Positions 31,092-42,474 of a DNA stretch of 64,000 nt are shown one piece after another; position 1 is the stretch's first letter; every line of letters starts with the position of its first letter. A program made the position numbers and the translations under genes. Source of the stretch: Erythrophleum ivorense (lineage: Eukaryota; Streptophyta; Magnoliopsida; Fabales; Fabaceae); contig JAIUCV010000076.1 in assembly GCA_026724425.1 (NCBI GenBank), forward strand, positions 3,309,501-3,373,500, in the 5' to 3' direction. The notes beneath the pieces are model-generated. The model did no database searches. It was not told where the DNA came from and saw only the letters and a list, made by a program, of their open reading frames with translations.

Positions 31092-34000
31092 ACAGCGACG
31101 TATAATAAATTTTATCAATGTGAAAATCTTTTTCGTGTTTGTCTAAGCTTATCGGCTTTATCAATGACACCATTGCAGCTCCACAGTCCACTCACACAGT
31201 TATTAATGGTGGTGTCCCCACTATTGAACCAAATCCGTTGTTTGAAGCTTGGTTTTGTACCGATCAGTTGGTCCGTTCGTGGTTATATGGTACTCTGTCC
31301 GAGAAGGTCCTTGGTCATGTTCACAGTTTCTCAACGTCCAGAGAGATCTGTCTCTCTCTTGCAGAAAATTTCAACCAGAGCTCCTTGGCTTGTGAGTTTT
31401 CGTTCCGGCGTAGCCTACAAAGCCTAACCAAGAAGGGGAAAACTCTTATGGTCTATTGTCGCGAGCTAAAGGTGATCTGTGATGCTCTTGCCTCTATTGG
31501 CAAACCAGTGGATGAATCGATGAAGATCTTTGTCTTTTTGAATGGTTTAGGCAGGGAATACAACCAGTCTCTACTGGGATTCAAAAAGATCTCTCCAAGC
31601 AACCGCCTCCTACCTTCAATGACGTTGTGACAGAGATTTAGGCAAATGACTCCAAACTTCAGTCATATGAAGCAGAGGTGTTCAGCAACACTCATATGGC
31701 GTTCAACACTCAGAGAACAGATTACAACACCAACTACAAGTCTGCTTCTCAGAGTTACACTCAAAGCACTAGAGGAAATAGGGGTCGATTTGGTTAGAGT
31801 CATTGAAGAGATGGTTACACGTCTCGTGGTAGAGGTTTCTCTCAGCATCAGACAGCGTCTACCGGTATCGGAGAACGTAATGTGTGTAAGATTTGTGGAA
31901 GAGTTGGACACACAGCTATCAAGTGTTACAACAGGTTTGATAATAACTATCAAGGTCAAGAAACGACTCAGGCGTTCTCTGCTCTTCAAACCTCTGATGC
32001 TACTGGGAAAGAATGGTATCCGGATTCAGAAGCTTCTGCTCATATCACTGCCACCAGGGAATAACCTTCAGACGTCTGCACCATATGACGGTAATGAGAC
32101 AATCATGGTAGCTGATGGTACCTTTCTTCCCATTACTCATGTTGGTTTTGCCAACATAACCTCTGCTACAGGTACTATCCCTGTAAAAGAGGTTATTGTT
32201 TGTCCTGAAATACAAAAAGCTTTGCTCTCTGTGTCTAAAATGTGTGATGATTATCCGTGTAGAGTTTGGTTTGATACTAATAAAGTCTGCACGGTTGATA
32301 CTAATGCTCAGAAAGTGGTAGCAAGGGGACCTTGGGTTAAAGGTCTCTACACGTTGGAGGATCAACAGTTTGTGGCTCTTTACTCAAACAGACAGTGTGC
32401 AGCATCATAAGATACATGGCATCACAGATTGGGTAATTCAAACGAAAGGTTCTCCAACAACTTCAAAGCAGCAAGAGGATTATCAACAATAAGAGCAGAA
32501 CAAACTTCATTTGTGAAACTTGCCAAAGGGGGAAAAGTAGTAGATTGCAGTTTATTTCTTCTTCTTCTTGTGTTTTAGCACACTTTGATCGGGTTCATTG
32601 TGATCTTTGGGGCCCTCGCCTGTTGTATCAAACTTGGAATTTAAATATTATGCAGTGTTTATTGATGACTTCTCAAGATTGTCTTGGTTTTATCCTTTAA
32701 GAGCCAAATCAGAGTTTTACTCTGTCTTTACTGCATTTGTAACATCCGTGAACCAGAAAGTCGTTTTGGAAGTGGTGTTGGACGATGCTAGGGGTTCAGG
32801 AGTAGTTAGCACATGCTCTTAGAGATGTGAATTGAAGATTGGCTGTACATGTTCTTGTTTGATTGTTGTGCAGTCGGTCTAAGATTCCAGCATCGCGAAG
32901 AAAGTGTGTTAAATCCTTCTGAACGACTTCGGGTGTCGATCGACACCGGTTTGAGAAATCAATTCCGGTTTAAGTCGATTGCGCGTTTGATTTGAAGTTG
33001 GTTTGGTTTTGGTCGATGGGTGTCGACCGACACCAAGGAAGGGTGTCGATCGACACCGGTTATTGGAAATTCGACCGGTTTGATTCAAGTCGGCTGGTTT
33101 TGTTCCGGTTAAGGGTTTGGAAGCCCTAGGTCGCGAATAAGAGCCCTGTGGCCGCGTAGAAAGTCACTTTTTCGTGACAGAGACTTTCCAGAGGTGATTT
33201 TGGAGTTTTGTGAAGTTTAGAGGCTTGATCTGAGGCGTTGGGTTGTTGTTCTTCTCCTTCTTCCTCCTTCCAATCCGTTCTAAGGTGAGTGCGTGACCGT
33301 AGGTCCGTGAATCACTGGAGATTTGTTGTGTTGTTGCTATTTTGAGTTGTTTTTGAGTTGTTCTTGAGTTATTTGAGTTATTGATTCGGTTATGGGGGTT
33401 GAATCCCATTGATTTGTGTTTAATTGGTTGTTTTTCGCACTGTTTCGTTGCTGTTGGTGTTGTGGCGTCGGGGCAGTGTCGATCGACACCGGTTTGGTGT
33501 CGGTCGACACTGAGGAGCTCGTGTCGAGCGACACACTTGAGGTGGCGATCGACACTGAGCTAGGGCGTCGATCGACACGGTGGGGTGTCGATCGACACTG
33601 TTGTGGTTTTGCGAGTTCTATTGTTGTTTATTGTGTATTGCTGTTGTTGATATTGTTGGATTGTCTAGTGGTTGGCGTAATTGGCCTGTAGACGGAATGA
33701 CCGTCTCACTGAGTATTTATGATAATACTCACGCATCTCTTTCGTAATGTGATGCAGGTAACAGGAATGCGTGACCGCGGGATCGAGGCTGAAAAGGGGG
33801 ATGATAGGGATTATTGGTTTATTGGTTATTGTTTTATTATTTGAATTGGTGGCTAACCTGGTGTTTAGGTTGCTAGAGTTATTTATTATTCTGGAGTTGA
33901 TTATATTGTTTATTGGATTATTGGTTATTCATTGGTTATTTAATTGGTTATTGATATTGAGATATTTGATGTTGAATGGAATGGATAAATTAATTATGTG

Positions 34001-34326
34001 TTTAAGACTTCCGCTGAGTATTGATGTAATTATAAAAAAAAAAAAAAGCTTGGGTGTTTCAGCATTTCAGAACTTGGTTGAAACACAATTTAATACAAAG
34101 ATTAAGGTGTTTCAGAGTGATGGTGGAGGAGAGTTTGTGAATAAACGTCTACAACAACATTTGGTTGAATGTGGGATAAAACACCTAATCTCCTGTCCAT
34201 ACACGCCTCAGCATAATGGTTTAGCAGAAAGTAAACACAAACATGTCGTGGAGCTTGGTCTATCCATAATGTTTCAGAGCAACACCCCTCTTAGTTACTG
34301 GGTTGAAGATTTTTTTCCGCAACCTT
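31092..34326 (+). pseudogene. Copia-type gag-protease-integrase relic
   Basis: A Ty1/Copia polyprotein in several frames, split by solo LTR 2. Order: UBN2-type gag (KLIGFINDTIAAP, SFRRSLQSLTKKGKTLMVYC), CCHC zinc knuckle (CKICGRVGHTAIKC, ~31885), protease (WYPDSEASAHIT, with E in place of the usual G), and GAG-pre-integrase (HHKIHGITDW-like, ~32400). The integrase core follows (FIDDFSRLSWFYPL; after the LTR, FQSDGGGEF and TPQHNGLAESKHKHV, giving the D-D-E set). RT and RNase H are missing: the relic ends at 34326 against a TRIM. No LTR of its own is seen, and the 5' end starts abruptly ~110 bp after the O-methyltransferase polyadenylation signal. Confidence 0.8.
32738..34061 (+). repeat. Solo LTR 2 (Tekay-like family)
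   Basis: TGTAACATCCGTG...GGGTGTTTCA, 1324 bp, with perfect GCATT duplications (32733-32737, 34062-34066). Removing it plus one duplicate rejoins the Copia integrase frame (SVFTAF to FQNLVETQF). It holds four exact TGTCGATCGACA palindromes (32934, 33044, 33477, 33586) and several variants. It is the plus-strand relative of solo LTR 1. ORFs inside it are not meaningful. Confidence 0.9.
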
Positions 34327-34850
34327 TATAACGCCCCGACCGCCCATACCAGTGGGTCACCCACGCCCTCTCTCGTCCCCTGGGCCCCACCCCTGTTCGA
34401 CGGCCGGTTCGTTATTTTTGAGAGGACCTAGAGACTTGTTTACAGTCCCTACAATCAACACCCGACCTTTCCCCGTGTTTTGTCCTAACTCACACGGTTC
34501 CGCGAAGGGCTTCCCAGAAGGTCACCCATCCTTCCACTACTTCAGCCCAAGAACGCTTAACTCTGGAGTTACTTATGGGCCTTTAACCGAAAAGGTAAGT
34601 CACTTTGTTGACATAGGTAGCAAATCAATTCTGTTAAGTCTCTCCTCATTTATCACAAATCGGGATGTTACAATTCACCCTCACTCACTGAGCGCAACGT
34701 CCTCGTTGCGCACCAGGATCGTCACCCTTGACGGTGTGAGTCAAGTCCCACTTGACTCCACACTCTCTTCTGGGTTTGGCTCTGATACCAAATTATAACA
34801 CCCCGACCGCCCATATCAGTGGGTCATCCATGCTCTCTCTCGACCCGTGA
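34327..34850 (-). mobile_element. TRIM-like miniature LTR element, one LTR truncated
   Basis: Minus strand: 34327-34672 is one complete ~346-bp LTR (TGTAACATCCCG...GGGGCGTTATA). A ~120-bp internal region holds the initiator-tRNA-Met primer site TGGTATCAGAGCC (34778-34790). The second LTR starts at 34794 and matches for only about 55 bp. No coding capacity. Size and primer are those of Katydid-like TRIMs. The element abuts the Copia relic. Confidence 0.68.
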
Positions 34851-35436
34851 TATAATCAACATTTGCATGTATTTAGCATTACATTATGCATAGTTCTGTA
34901 CATATTTGAGTCGCATTTCATAGCATTAGGTGGAGGTTTCATCTCTTTAGGATCATTTAGCCTTTAATTTCTATAATGCCTCTTAATACAAAAGCCTAGA
35001 GCCAATACTCTGAGGTTAGATCTGTGAAAAACAGTTAAATGCACCTAACGGGTATGGAGATTGAAGAGCAGACATAGATGAAGTGGTCATGGCAATGGCA
35101 GTTGGTCCACCAAGCTGAAGAACCGGTGACCGCGACCGCCGCAGAAGCACCGGAAACCGCCACACCACCGTCTCAGGAGAGCTTCAGATCCGGAAGATTT
35201 GAAAGTAGATCCGGCAGCGAAAAGAGAACACTAGAGCTTCAGATCTGATGGAGCTGAAGTTGGAAAATTGAAAACATGAATCAAACTGAGAGAGAGAAGT
35301 GAGAATAGCTCAGATCTAACCATATCGAATCTGGAGAGAAGAACGACGGTTACCATTGACGACGGATACGGCGAGGGATATGATGCGGCGACGGCGAGGG
35401 ACAAGATGCGGCGACGGCGAGGAACAGAGAGCGTGG

Positions 35437-35480
<44 letters not shown>

Positions 35481-37159
35481 GGAAAGGGGGCGGCGTTTTA
35501 GAGAGACACAATTTTTAGTTTTAACACAATTAGGGTTACATTTTTTTATATAGGAGAGTAAATTTTCCGCTTTAGTTAAAGAAAACAAGGTTAAGCGATC
35601 TTAAATGAAGTTTAAACACAAAATCTATCAAATAAAGTTTATATATGAAGTCAACCTAAGAAGTCTATCCATGAAGTCTACGCATGAAGTCTCCCAAACC
35701 GATTATATAGTATAAGTAATCAGAAATTCGTTCCGGTTTCCGCCAGTTCTCCCAAAATATTTCGTTTCCCGCTCGGTTTATATTAATATACAGACTTCAT
35801 AACGAAGTCTACCCATGAAGTCTACGCATGAAGTCTCCCAAACCAATTATATTGTATAATTAATCAGAAATTTGTTCCGGTTTCCTGCCAATTATTCCAA
35901 AATATTTAGTTTCCCGCTCGGTTTTTTGTTTTGAGTTTCAGACTTCATAACGAAGTCTAACTATGAAGTCTAACAATGAAGTCTAACTAACCCTTAACCC
36001 TAAATCGAATTTTTAAGTAAAAAATTATAGTAAACATTAATTATGTTTATATAATCACAATTAACATTATAAAGACGAATTCATGAGCTCTAAATCGTTA
36101 AACGAACCACAAACAATTTTTATGTCAAAATTCTCTAAACCCTAACAATGACAATCATAAACCTCAAACACTAAGCTTGGTGATTTGTTTACTCATGAAA
36201 CTTATAAATTGATTCATTTTCATGAAATTTTATTTTACATAGATAGGACTTGTGTTTATTTAAATTATCCATAAATTTTTTTATCAAAATGATTTTTTAT
36301 CGATTTTAAACTTTAAATATAAGATTTTTTTATTTGGCAGACTTCATGAGTACACTTCACACAATTGTTTTTGGGTTTTAACATAATTTGTCTTACATGA
36401 TTTAAATTCACTAATTTCTTTGAAATTTTATTTTACATGGATTGTAGTTGTCTCTGTTAAGATTATGTGTAAATATTTTTATCAAAATAATTTTTTATAA
36501 ATTTTAAACTTTAAATTTATGATTTTACTATATAGTGTACTTCATGAGTAGAATTCACACAATTTATAGGTTACATACATAATTTATCTTAGTTCACTTA
36601 TATGAATTCATTTTTATGCAATTTAATTTTTCATAGATGCTAAATGTTTACATCTTATTTATGTATAATTTCTTTTAATCAAAAAAATTTGCTATAATTT
36701 TATTATTTAAATTTAAGTTGTGATTAGGAAGTAGACTTCATAATGAAGTCTAACTATGAAGTCTAACTAACCCTAATATTCTGCTTCCCGCCAAAATATT
36801 TCGTTTCCCGCTTGTTTTTTTTTTGAGTTTTAGACTTCCTAACAAAGTCTACCTATGAAGTCTAACTGTGAAGTCTGACTAACCCTAAACCCTAAATCAA
36901 AATTTTAAGTAAGAACTTATAGTAAACATTAATTATGTTTACATAATCACGATTAACATTATAAAGTACGAATTCATGAGCTTTAAATCGTTAAACGAAC
37001 CACAAACATTTTTTATGTCAAAATTCTCTAAACCCTAACAATGACAATCATAAACCCTATATATTAAACCTCAAACACTAAGTTTAGTGATTGGTTTACT
37101 CATGAAACTTATAAATTGATTCATTTTCATGAAATTTTATTTTACATAGATAGGACTTA
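34851..37159. mobile_element. M2, left part: MULE-like domain with GAAGTCTAC motifs
   Basis: 34851-35090 is unassigned. 35090-35540 resembles the 5'-UTR-like part of M1 (22990-23280), with shared CGACCGCCGCAG and CAGATCTGATGGAGCTGAAG, and an AACCCTAATT-type start on the minus strand. From 35600, motifs such as GAAGTCTAC and TAGACTTCA recur in AT-rich DNA with degenerate ~230-bp periodicity (35700-36760). T1 interrupts it at 37160. The motif is a relative of M1's GTAGACYT. No convincing ORF. Confidence 0.45.
35437..35476. repeat. (GA)n microsatellite
   Basis: About 20 GA dinucleotides with minimal interruption. On the minus strand this is a CT-rich tract in the presumed 5' leader, common in plant promoters and UTRs. 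Confidence 0.9.
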
Positions 37160-38258
37160 TGTAACATCCGTAAACCAAAGATTTAGAATTTTTGTGTGGT
37201 GTCGAGCGACACCACGGATTGGTGTCGATCACCGGTTAAGAAAATTAATTTCGGTTTGATTTCAATTGTCCGGTTTGGACTGGTTTTGTGTAAAAGCCCT
37301 AAGTTTCGTGAATAAATAGAAGGCAGCCGCGCACTGTTCATCACGGAGTACTGTTCATCGCCGCATACTGTTCATCGCAGAGTACTGTTCATCGCAGAGT
37401 ACTGTTCATAATGTTCATCGCAGAGTACTGTAGGTCCGTAGTTTCTAGATGGGCAATTGTTGATTGTTGATTTGGTGTGTTCTTGAGTTTTGATGAGTTT
37501 ATGTGATGATTTCGTGATGATTGTGTGTTTGATTCGCATATGTGTTGAATTACCTTGATTTTCTGTGTTTGCGTTGTTGTTGAATCGAACTCGGAATCGC
37601 TGTGTCGAACGAGTGTCGATCGACACCAAGTGATGGTGTCGATCGACACCAGTCTGGTTCGGTCAGGCATTCCGGTTTAAATCGAATTGAAATTGGAAAT
37701 GTTGGTTAAATCCGGTTTGAGTAAATTAATTGGTTAAAATCGATTTAAATGGTTTAATTGAAGTAAATGGTTATTTAATTGGTTTAATTAATTATTTTCG
37801 AATTAATAATTAATAATATTTTTATTTAATTATGAGAATTATCTAATGGTTATGAGAAAGTATTTTAATAATTATGAGAATTATTAATGTGGTTTATCGA
37901 TGTGTAAAATTATTTAATAATTGTGGAAAATATCTAAAAGACTTAAAATGGTCTAGAAATTGCGTAAATGGCCTGTAGACAGAATGATCGTCTCACTGAG
38001 TATTTATGATAATACTCACGCATCTCTTTTTGCCATGTGATGCAGGTAAAAGTAAATTGTGATCGTGGAATCGAGCCCGGAGGAGAGGATGATAGGATTT
38101 ATTGTTTTATTTAAATTCATCTAAGTTGTTAGGCTTATTTGCTTTTGTTATTTGCTTCCGTTGATCATTGTTGAATTGATTGATTTATTTATTTAAAGAT
38201 TTTTAAGACTTCCGCTAGAATTGTTTAAGTTATTAAAAAAAAAGTGTCGGTTGTTTCA
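37160..38258 (+). repeat. T1 5' LTR (1099 bp)
   Basis: TGTAACATCCG...GTTGTTTCA. It lacks ~123 bp present in the 3' LTR, mainly the TACTGTTCATC minisatellite and the segment after it. It carries TGTCGATCGACA at 37614 and 37637. Confidence 0.88.
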
Positions 38259-38261
38259 TTT

Positions 38262-38274
38262 TGGTATCAGAGCC
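38262..38274 (+). other. T1 primer-binding site (initiator tRNA-Met)
   Basis: TGGTATCAGAGCC, three bases after the LTR end; the standard chromovirus primer site. Confidence 0.85.
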
Positions 38275-38399
38275 TAGACGGTTTTAGGACGTGCTAGGTT
38301 GATAGTTTTTAGTATCATCCTCTTCGGGATTCAAAGAGATTCCGCGGTGAGTTATGTGTTTTGTGCTTTAGTTTGTGTTTCTAGTTTGCTTGTCTACTG

Positions 38400-39480
38400 T
38401 TCTTTGGGGAACAGTGAGTTGGATGCAGGTACTAGAGGTTGCGGCGTTAGAGGTCGCGGTAGAGTTTGCCCGTGGTGGCAGAGAGTTTGCCCGTGGTGGC
38501 GGAGTGGTTGCCCGTGGGGGCAGAGAAGTTGGCCGTGGTGGTCAAGTTGCGGGCCATGGAGGCCGGAGTTGTGGTCGTGGAGCAGCGGCTGAGTCGGGAG
38601 CGGGTGCGACGCTTAGTTGGCGTCTGTGTCAGTGGCTCATTGAGTGAGTGTGGCGAGTGAGGCTAGTTTGGGTGCCGGTAGAGGCACGGGAGTTGGGGCG
38701 GCCCGGGTAGGGGGTACGGCTCCAGCTCAGGGTCATGGTGACCGTGTTGTGGGGTTACTGACGCAGTTGTTGGCACAGGTTCCGTCAGCGGTTCCAGAGC
38801 ATGGTGCTGCGGTTGTTGGGCAGCATGAGGCTGCAGTTGGTGAGAGTCCGTCTTATCTCGAGTTGATGGGACAGATGCAGATGTGTGTTACGCCTTTCGG
38901 TGAGAGCAGAGTTGGGCCTGGGGAGGCCGTTGAGTGGCGTTTGAGACTGGACCGGTTTTTCCGGTCGATCAGATATCCTGAGGTGTATCAGGTGGAGTTG
39001 ACGGTGCATTATCTTGGTGGAGATGCACGTTTTATGGTGGAGAGCTATTGAGGCTCAGAGGGCAGTGTAGACTTGGGGCGAATTCCTAGGGGAGTTCAAC
39101 GCCAAGTGTTTTCCCTCAGGAGGCGCAAGATCGCCTTCAGTTGAGGTTTATGGCGCTGTCTCATAGCGAGAGAGTTCAGTGCGGGAATATGACGCGGAGT
39201 TCAGAAGACTCGTGCTTCATACGTGACGTGTTTTGGGAGGACGAGCGGTTTTGTGTAGAGGTTCTTGCAGGGACCTTGGTTGAGCATCATGACTCAGTGC
39301 ATATGTTCTTTAGGCGGCCAGAAGGGTCGTAGTGGTTGTGGTGCTGTGGAAAACACAGCGCATTTTGTGTGGTTGTGATGGCGGTAGCAGCGGTTCAGCC
39401 AGTGGCTCAGTTAGGAGCGGCACCGCAGGTGTATCCTTTGGTGGGGGTTGGTCCGACTAGTCAGTCTGGACAGATCACAG
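38400..39480 (+). pseudogene. T1 gag remnant
   Basis: A G/R-rich N-terminal stretch (38410-38720), then an open segment (38644-39051) with SPSYLELMGQMQ, EWRLRLDRFFRSIRYPEVYQVELTVHYLGGDA, close to the T2 gag. After 39051 the frame is lost, although sequence similarity to T2 gag continues to about 39480 (ending SQSGQIT). The zinc-knuckle region seen in T2 is deleted. It ends in CACAG|GTAAAT, matching the donor of the candidate intron in T2. Confidence 0.65.
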
Positions 39481-41344
39481 GTAAATCATTGATTCGGGCT
39501 TCGTAAGTTCGTTAGTGATCATTGTCGTGGTAGTTGTCTCGTTATTTCGCCGGTGATGGAGTTGTGGGGTTCTCGACGCATGTGTTTTGTATAAGGACCT
39601 TGTTAGGGGCGGTTGTGAGTGCCACTTGTTATTGAGTTATGAAGCATCGGGTTGTTTCATTACTCCGGAGCGTGCCAAGTGTACCGGCAATCGGAGTAAC
39701 GCTGGTAAGCGTTCGGGTTTAGTCTAGGGGACCGGTGGAGGGTTCCTGGCTACTTACGGCCGTGTTTGAGCGGGATGCAAGGAGGTTGGTGTCCCAGGGA
39801 GTAAAACCGACTTCCGAAAGTTTTATGTCTCGGCTATGCAGGCTGAGCAAATGTTAGAGCAAGCTACGAGGTTTTTGGCGACGATCGTTTTTGGAGTTCA
39901 GTGGTGAGGTGACTATAGAGGAATTCCGAGGATATCGAGGATATCTGAGTTTTCAGGAGCTCGTAGAGTTCCGGGGAGCATGAGGCTCATTAGAGTTTGG
40001 TTTTGGAAATGCTGCGGGAACAGAAGCTGTATGCTAAGTGGAGCAAGTGCAGTTTCTGGCAGCGACAATTGGTTTTCTGAATCATGAGTTCTGCAGAGGG
40101 TGTTTCCTGTAGATATGGCAAAGTTTGAAGCTTTCACGGTTTACGCTTAAGTCGAGTAGTGCTTCCGGGATCAGAGGTTTCCGGGTGTAGCAAAGTACTA
40201 CTGGGGTTTTGTTAAGGGGTTTTGCGAGTTGTCGCAGCCAATGAAAAGCTGACGGGCAAGGATGTTCCGTTTGTGTACTCGCATAAGTGCGAGGAAAGTT
40301 TTGAGAAGCCTTGGGGCTTAGAGCTAGTTGTGCAGATTGTTGCTTAGAAAAATCAGAATGGCTCAGCAGAGTGAGCATAGTCTGTTTAATGCAATCGTGA
40401 GTAGTTGACGACGAGTTTTTGGTCTCATCGAATGGACGTTTTTGTGAGTGGTCTGGTTGGTGTACCCGAGGAATGAGGAGTTGAGACGTTTCAATCTTTT
40501 GTTATAAGCGTTTAAGAATTTTTCTCTAAGGGTTGCGGTCCTGAATAACTCATTACATTTATGGGAGACTTTTGTTCTCTAGCAGACTTACCTGAGTGTC
40601 GTGGCTTCAGTGTGAGTAGCTTATCCGAGTGCCGTGGCTTCGGTATAAGCGATGGCAGGCCCATCTGGGAGGCCGTGGCCCTAGTTTGGGTAGTTGCAGA
40701 CTTGTTTGGGAGCCGTGGCCCCAATACAAGTAGTTTTGGTTTGGACTTATTTGGGAGCCGTGGCCCCAATATAAGTGTTGTGGATAATGAGTTAAGAGAA
40801 AAATGTCTTGAGTGGTGCGTATAACTTAGGATTGAATGAGAGTCTCGGGGATCAGTGAGGATTCCTGTGTTGTGGCCTTGCGAGGTCGGGTTTTGTAGTC
40901 TTTGTAAGACGTGTGTATTAGTTCGGGGTGGCCTTTGGGCGGACCATTCGAGTTGGTCGAGTTGCTTACAGCAACAATTTTTTTTTTCAGGTGAGTGTTG
41001 TCTTGTAGGACACTAGTATGCTGGACCCAAGTGGGGGAGCGCAGCATTTATGGAGCTACTTGTGTTTATGAGTGCTTTTCGTGAGATGTTTCACGTAGGG
41101 ATGTTGAGAAAATATCTTAATCCTTCAGAAGAGTTAGTGGCTAAGTTTCCTGGGGAATATTTTGGCCCGTGTTGGCATTCTGTGAGGATTCTCAAGAGGA
41201 GAATCGAGGTTCTGCGGAACTAGAGAGTGCCGTTGTGAGAGTCTTGCGAGACAGTAGCGGTACAGAGGATAAAAATTTGGGAGGCTCTAAGCAAAGATAG
41301 AGCTGAAGTTCAGGAAGTGGTTCAACAAGAAAGTCGTAGAGTGA
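39481..41344 (+). pseudogene. T1 protease, RT and integrase scraps
   Basis: 39600-39900 matches T2 protease DNA without an open frame. 40005-40100 matches RT (REQKLYAKWSKCSFWQRQ). 40100-40340 has RNase H-like scraps. 41025-41065 matches integrase (GPKWG-type) joined directly to the C-terminal VSAFREMFHVGMLRKYLNPSEELVAKF (41066-41150) and a degraded chromodomain tail (41255-41340). Most of RT, RNase H and the integrase core are deleted. Confidence 0.6.
40560..40790 (+). repeat. ~45-60-bp degenerate repeat in T1
   Basis: Four or five copies of a segment like GACTTRTTTGGGAGCCGTGG followed by CCCCAATATAAGT. Single related copies occur at 41806-41990 and 42160-42200, and on the minus strand in T0 near 45236. 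It is apparently a movable or amplified part of the Tekay 3' non-coding domain. Confidence 0.65.
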
Positions 41345-42474
41345 GTTTCTCATCCTTATGGTTCTGTATGAGTCGGTTGGGTACTTTGTTGAGCGGTGTA
41401 TGTATGTTCGTTCGTTGTATGAAATACATAGTTGGAGATTTATAAGATGGAGTTTTCCTTATAAATCTGAGTTTCGGATGTTACGGGTTGTGTTGGCCTT
41501 TTGTGGTCGTGTGTTGGAGGTATTCCGGGTTAGGGAATATCGTGTGCTTCGAGTTTTGTTGAGTAAAACCAATGTGTAGTTTGCACATGTTAAGCATGTT
41601 GTTAATCTCTGATCGGCTGTGCATGTTCTTGTTTGATTGTTGTGTGGTCAGTCTAGAGGCTAAGCATCACTGTCGTAACATGCGTAAACAAACGCTCTGG
41701 TTAGTTTGAGTTGAGTTGTGACCAGTTTGGTCGTGAGACAGTTCTCGTCGGATATGTTATAGGCGTTTCAGATTTATTACTCTTACGTTTAGGAGATTGT
41801 ATTCTCCTGCAGACCTATTTGAGTGTGGTGTCTCAGTATGGGTGGTAGCGGACTTACCTGCGGGTATGGGGCTACAGGTGGCGGACTTATCTGCGGATAA
41901 GGGGCCACGGTTTGTTTTTGCAGACTTATCTGGGGTTAACAACCTTAGTATAAGTAGGGAGATTGCGATCTCTGGCGGCATTACCTGGGATTAGCTACCC
42001 CATGGTAAGGGCTTGCAGACTTATACGAGTGTGATACTTGGTATAAGGGTGCTGCTTACTTGTGGCTGACGAGTCACGAAGTGAGTATCAAGAGACGGGT
42101 GGATCTCTTGAGAGAGACGGGTGGGTCTCTTGCATCTTTGTTGGGTGGAGACGTTGGTTCTCTGGCAGACTTATTTGGACGCCGTGGCTCCAATATAAGT
42201 GGTTTGAGTTTTGAGATAAGAGTAATGAATGTCTGGAAACGCGTATATAACATATGATTAGATGTGAGTCTTTGAGATCAGTTGAGGATCTGTTGTGTTT
42301 CGGCCAGTTTGGGCCGGGTTTGACGTCTTGGGTAGACGTGTTGTGTTAGGGTTCGAGGTTGAATCCGGTTTAGTGATGATCTCTTGTGGTGGGCCAGTTG
42401 AGGGCCGGTTTGTCGTCTTTGGTAGACGTGTTGTGTTGGGATTCGAGGCCGAATCTAGTTTAGTGGGGGAGAAT
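41345..42474 (+). other. T1 non-coding 3' domain and polypurine tract
   Basis: No coding potential. Homologous DNA lies in T0 (44938-45500, minus). TAGTGGGGGAGAAT (42461-42474) directly precedes the 3' LTR and is the polypurine tract. Two near-copies of a ~110-bp segment with GGCCGG/GTAGACGTGTTGTGTT lie at 42300-42370 and 42380-42460. Confidence 0.6.

Noticed and set aside
33771..34331. 186-codon ORF starting in solo LTR 2
   Set aside because: The first part is LTR sequence read by chance; only the last part is Copia integrase, already annotated.
35316..35588. Serine/leucine-rich ORF on the minus strand
   Set aside because: It is driven by the (GA)n microsatellite; no family similarity.
38299..38660. 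Tryptophan/glycine-rich overlapping ORFs
   Set aside because: Different frames of a GC-rich repeated gag N-terminus of T1; kept only as part of the gag remnant.
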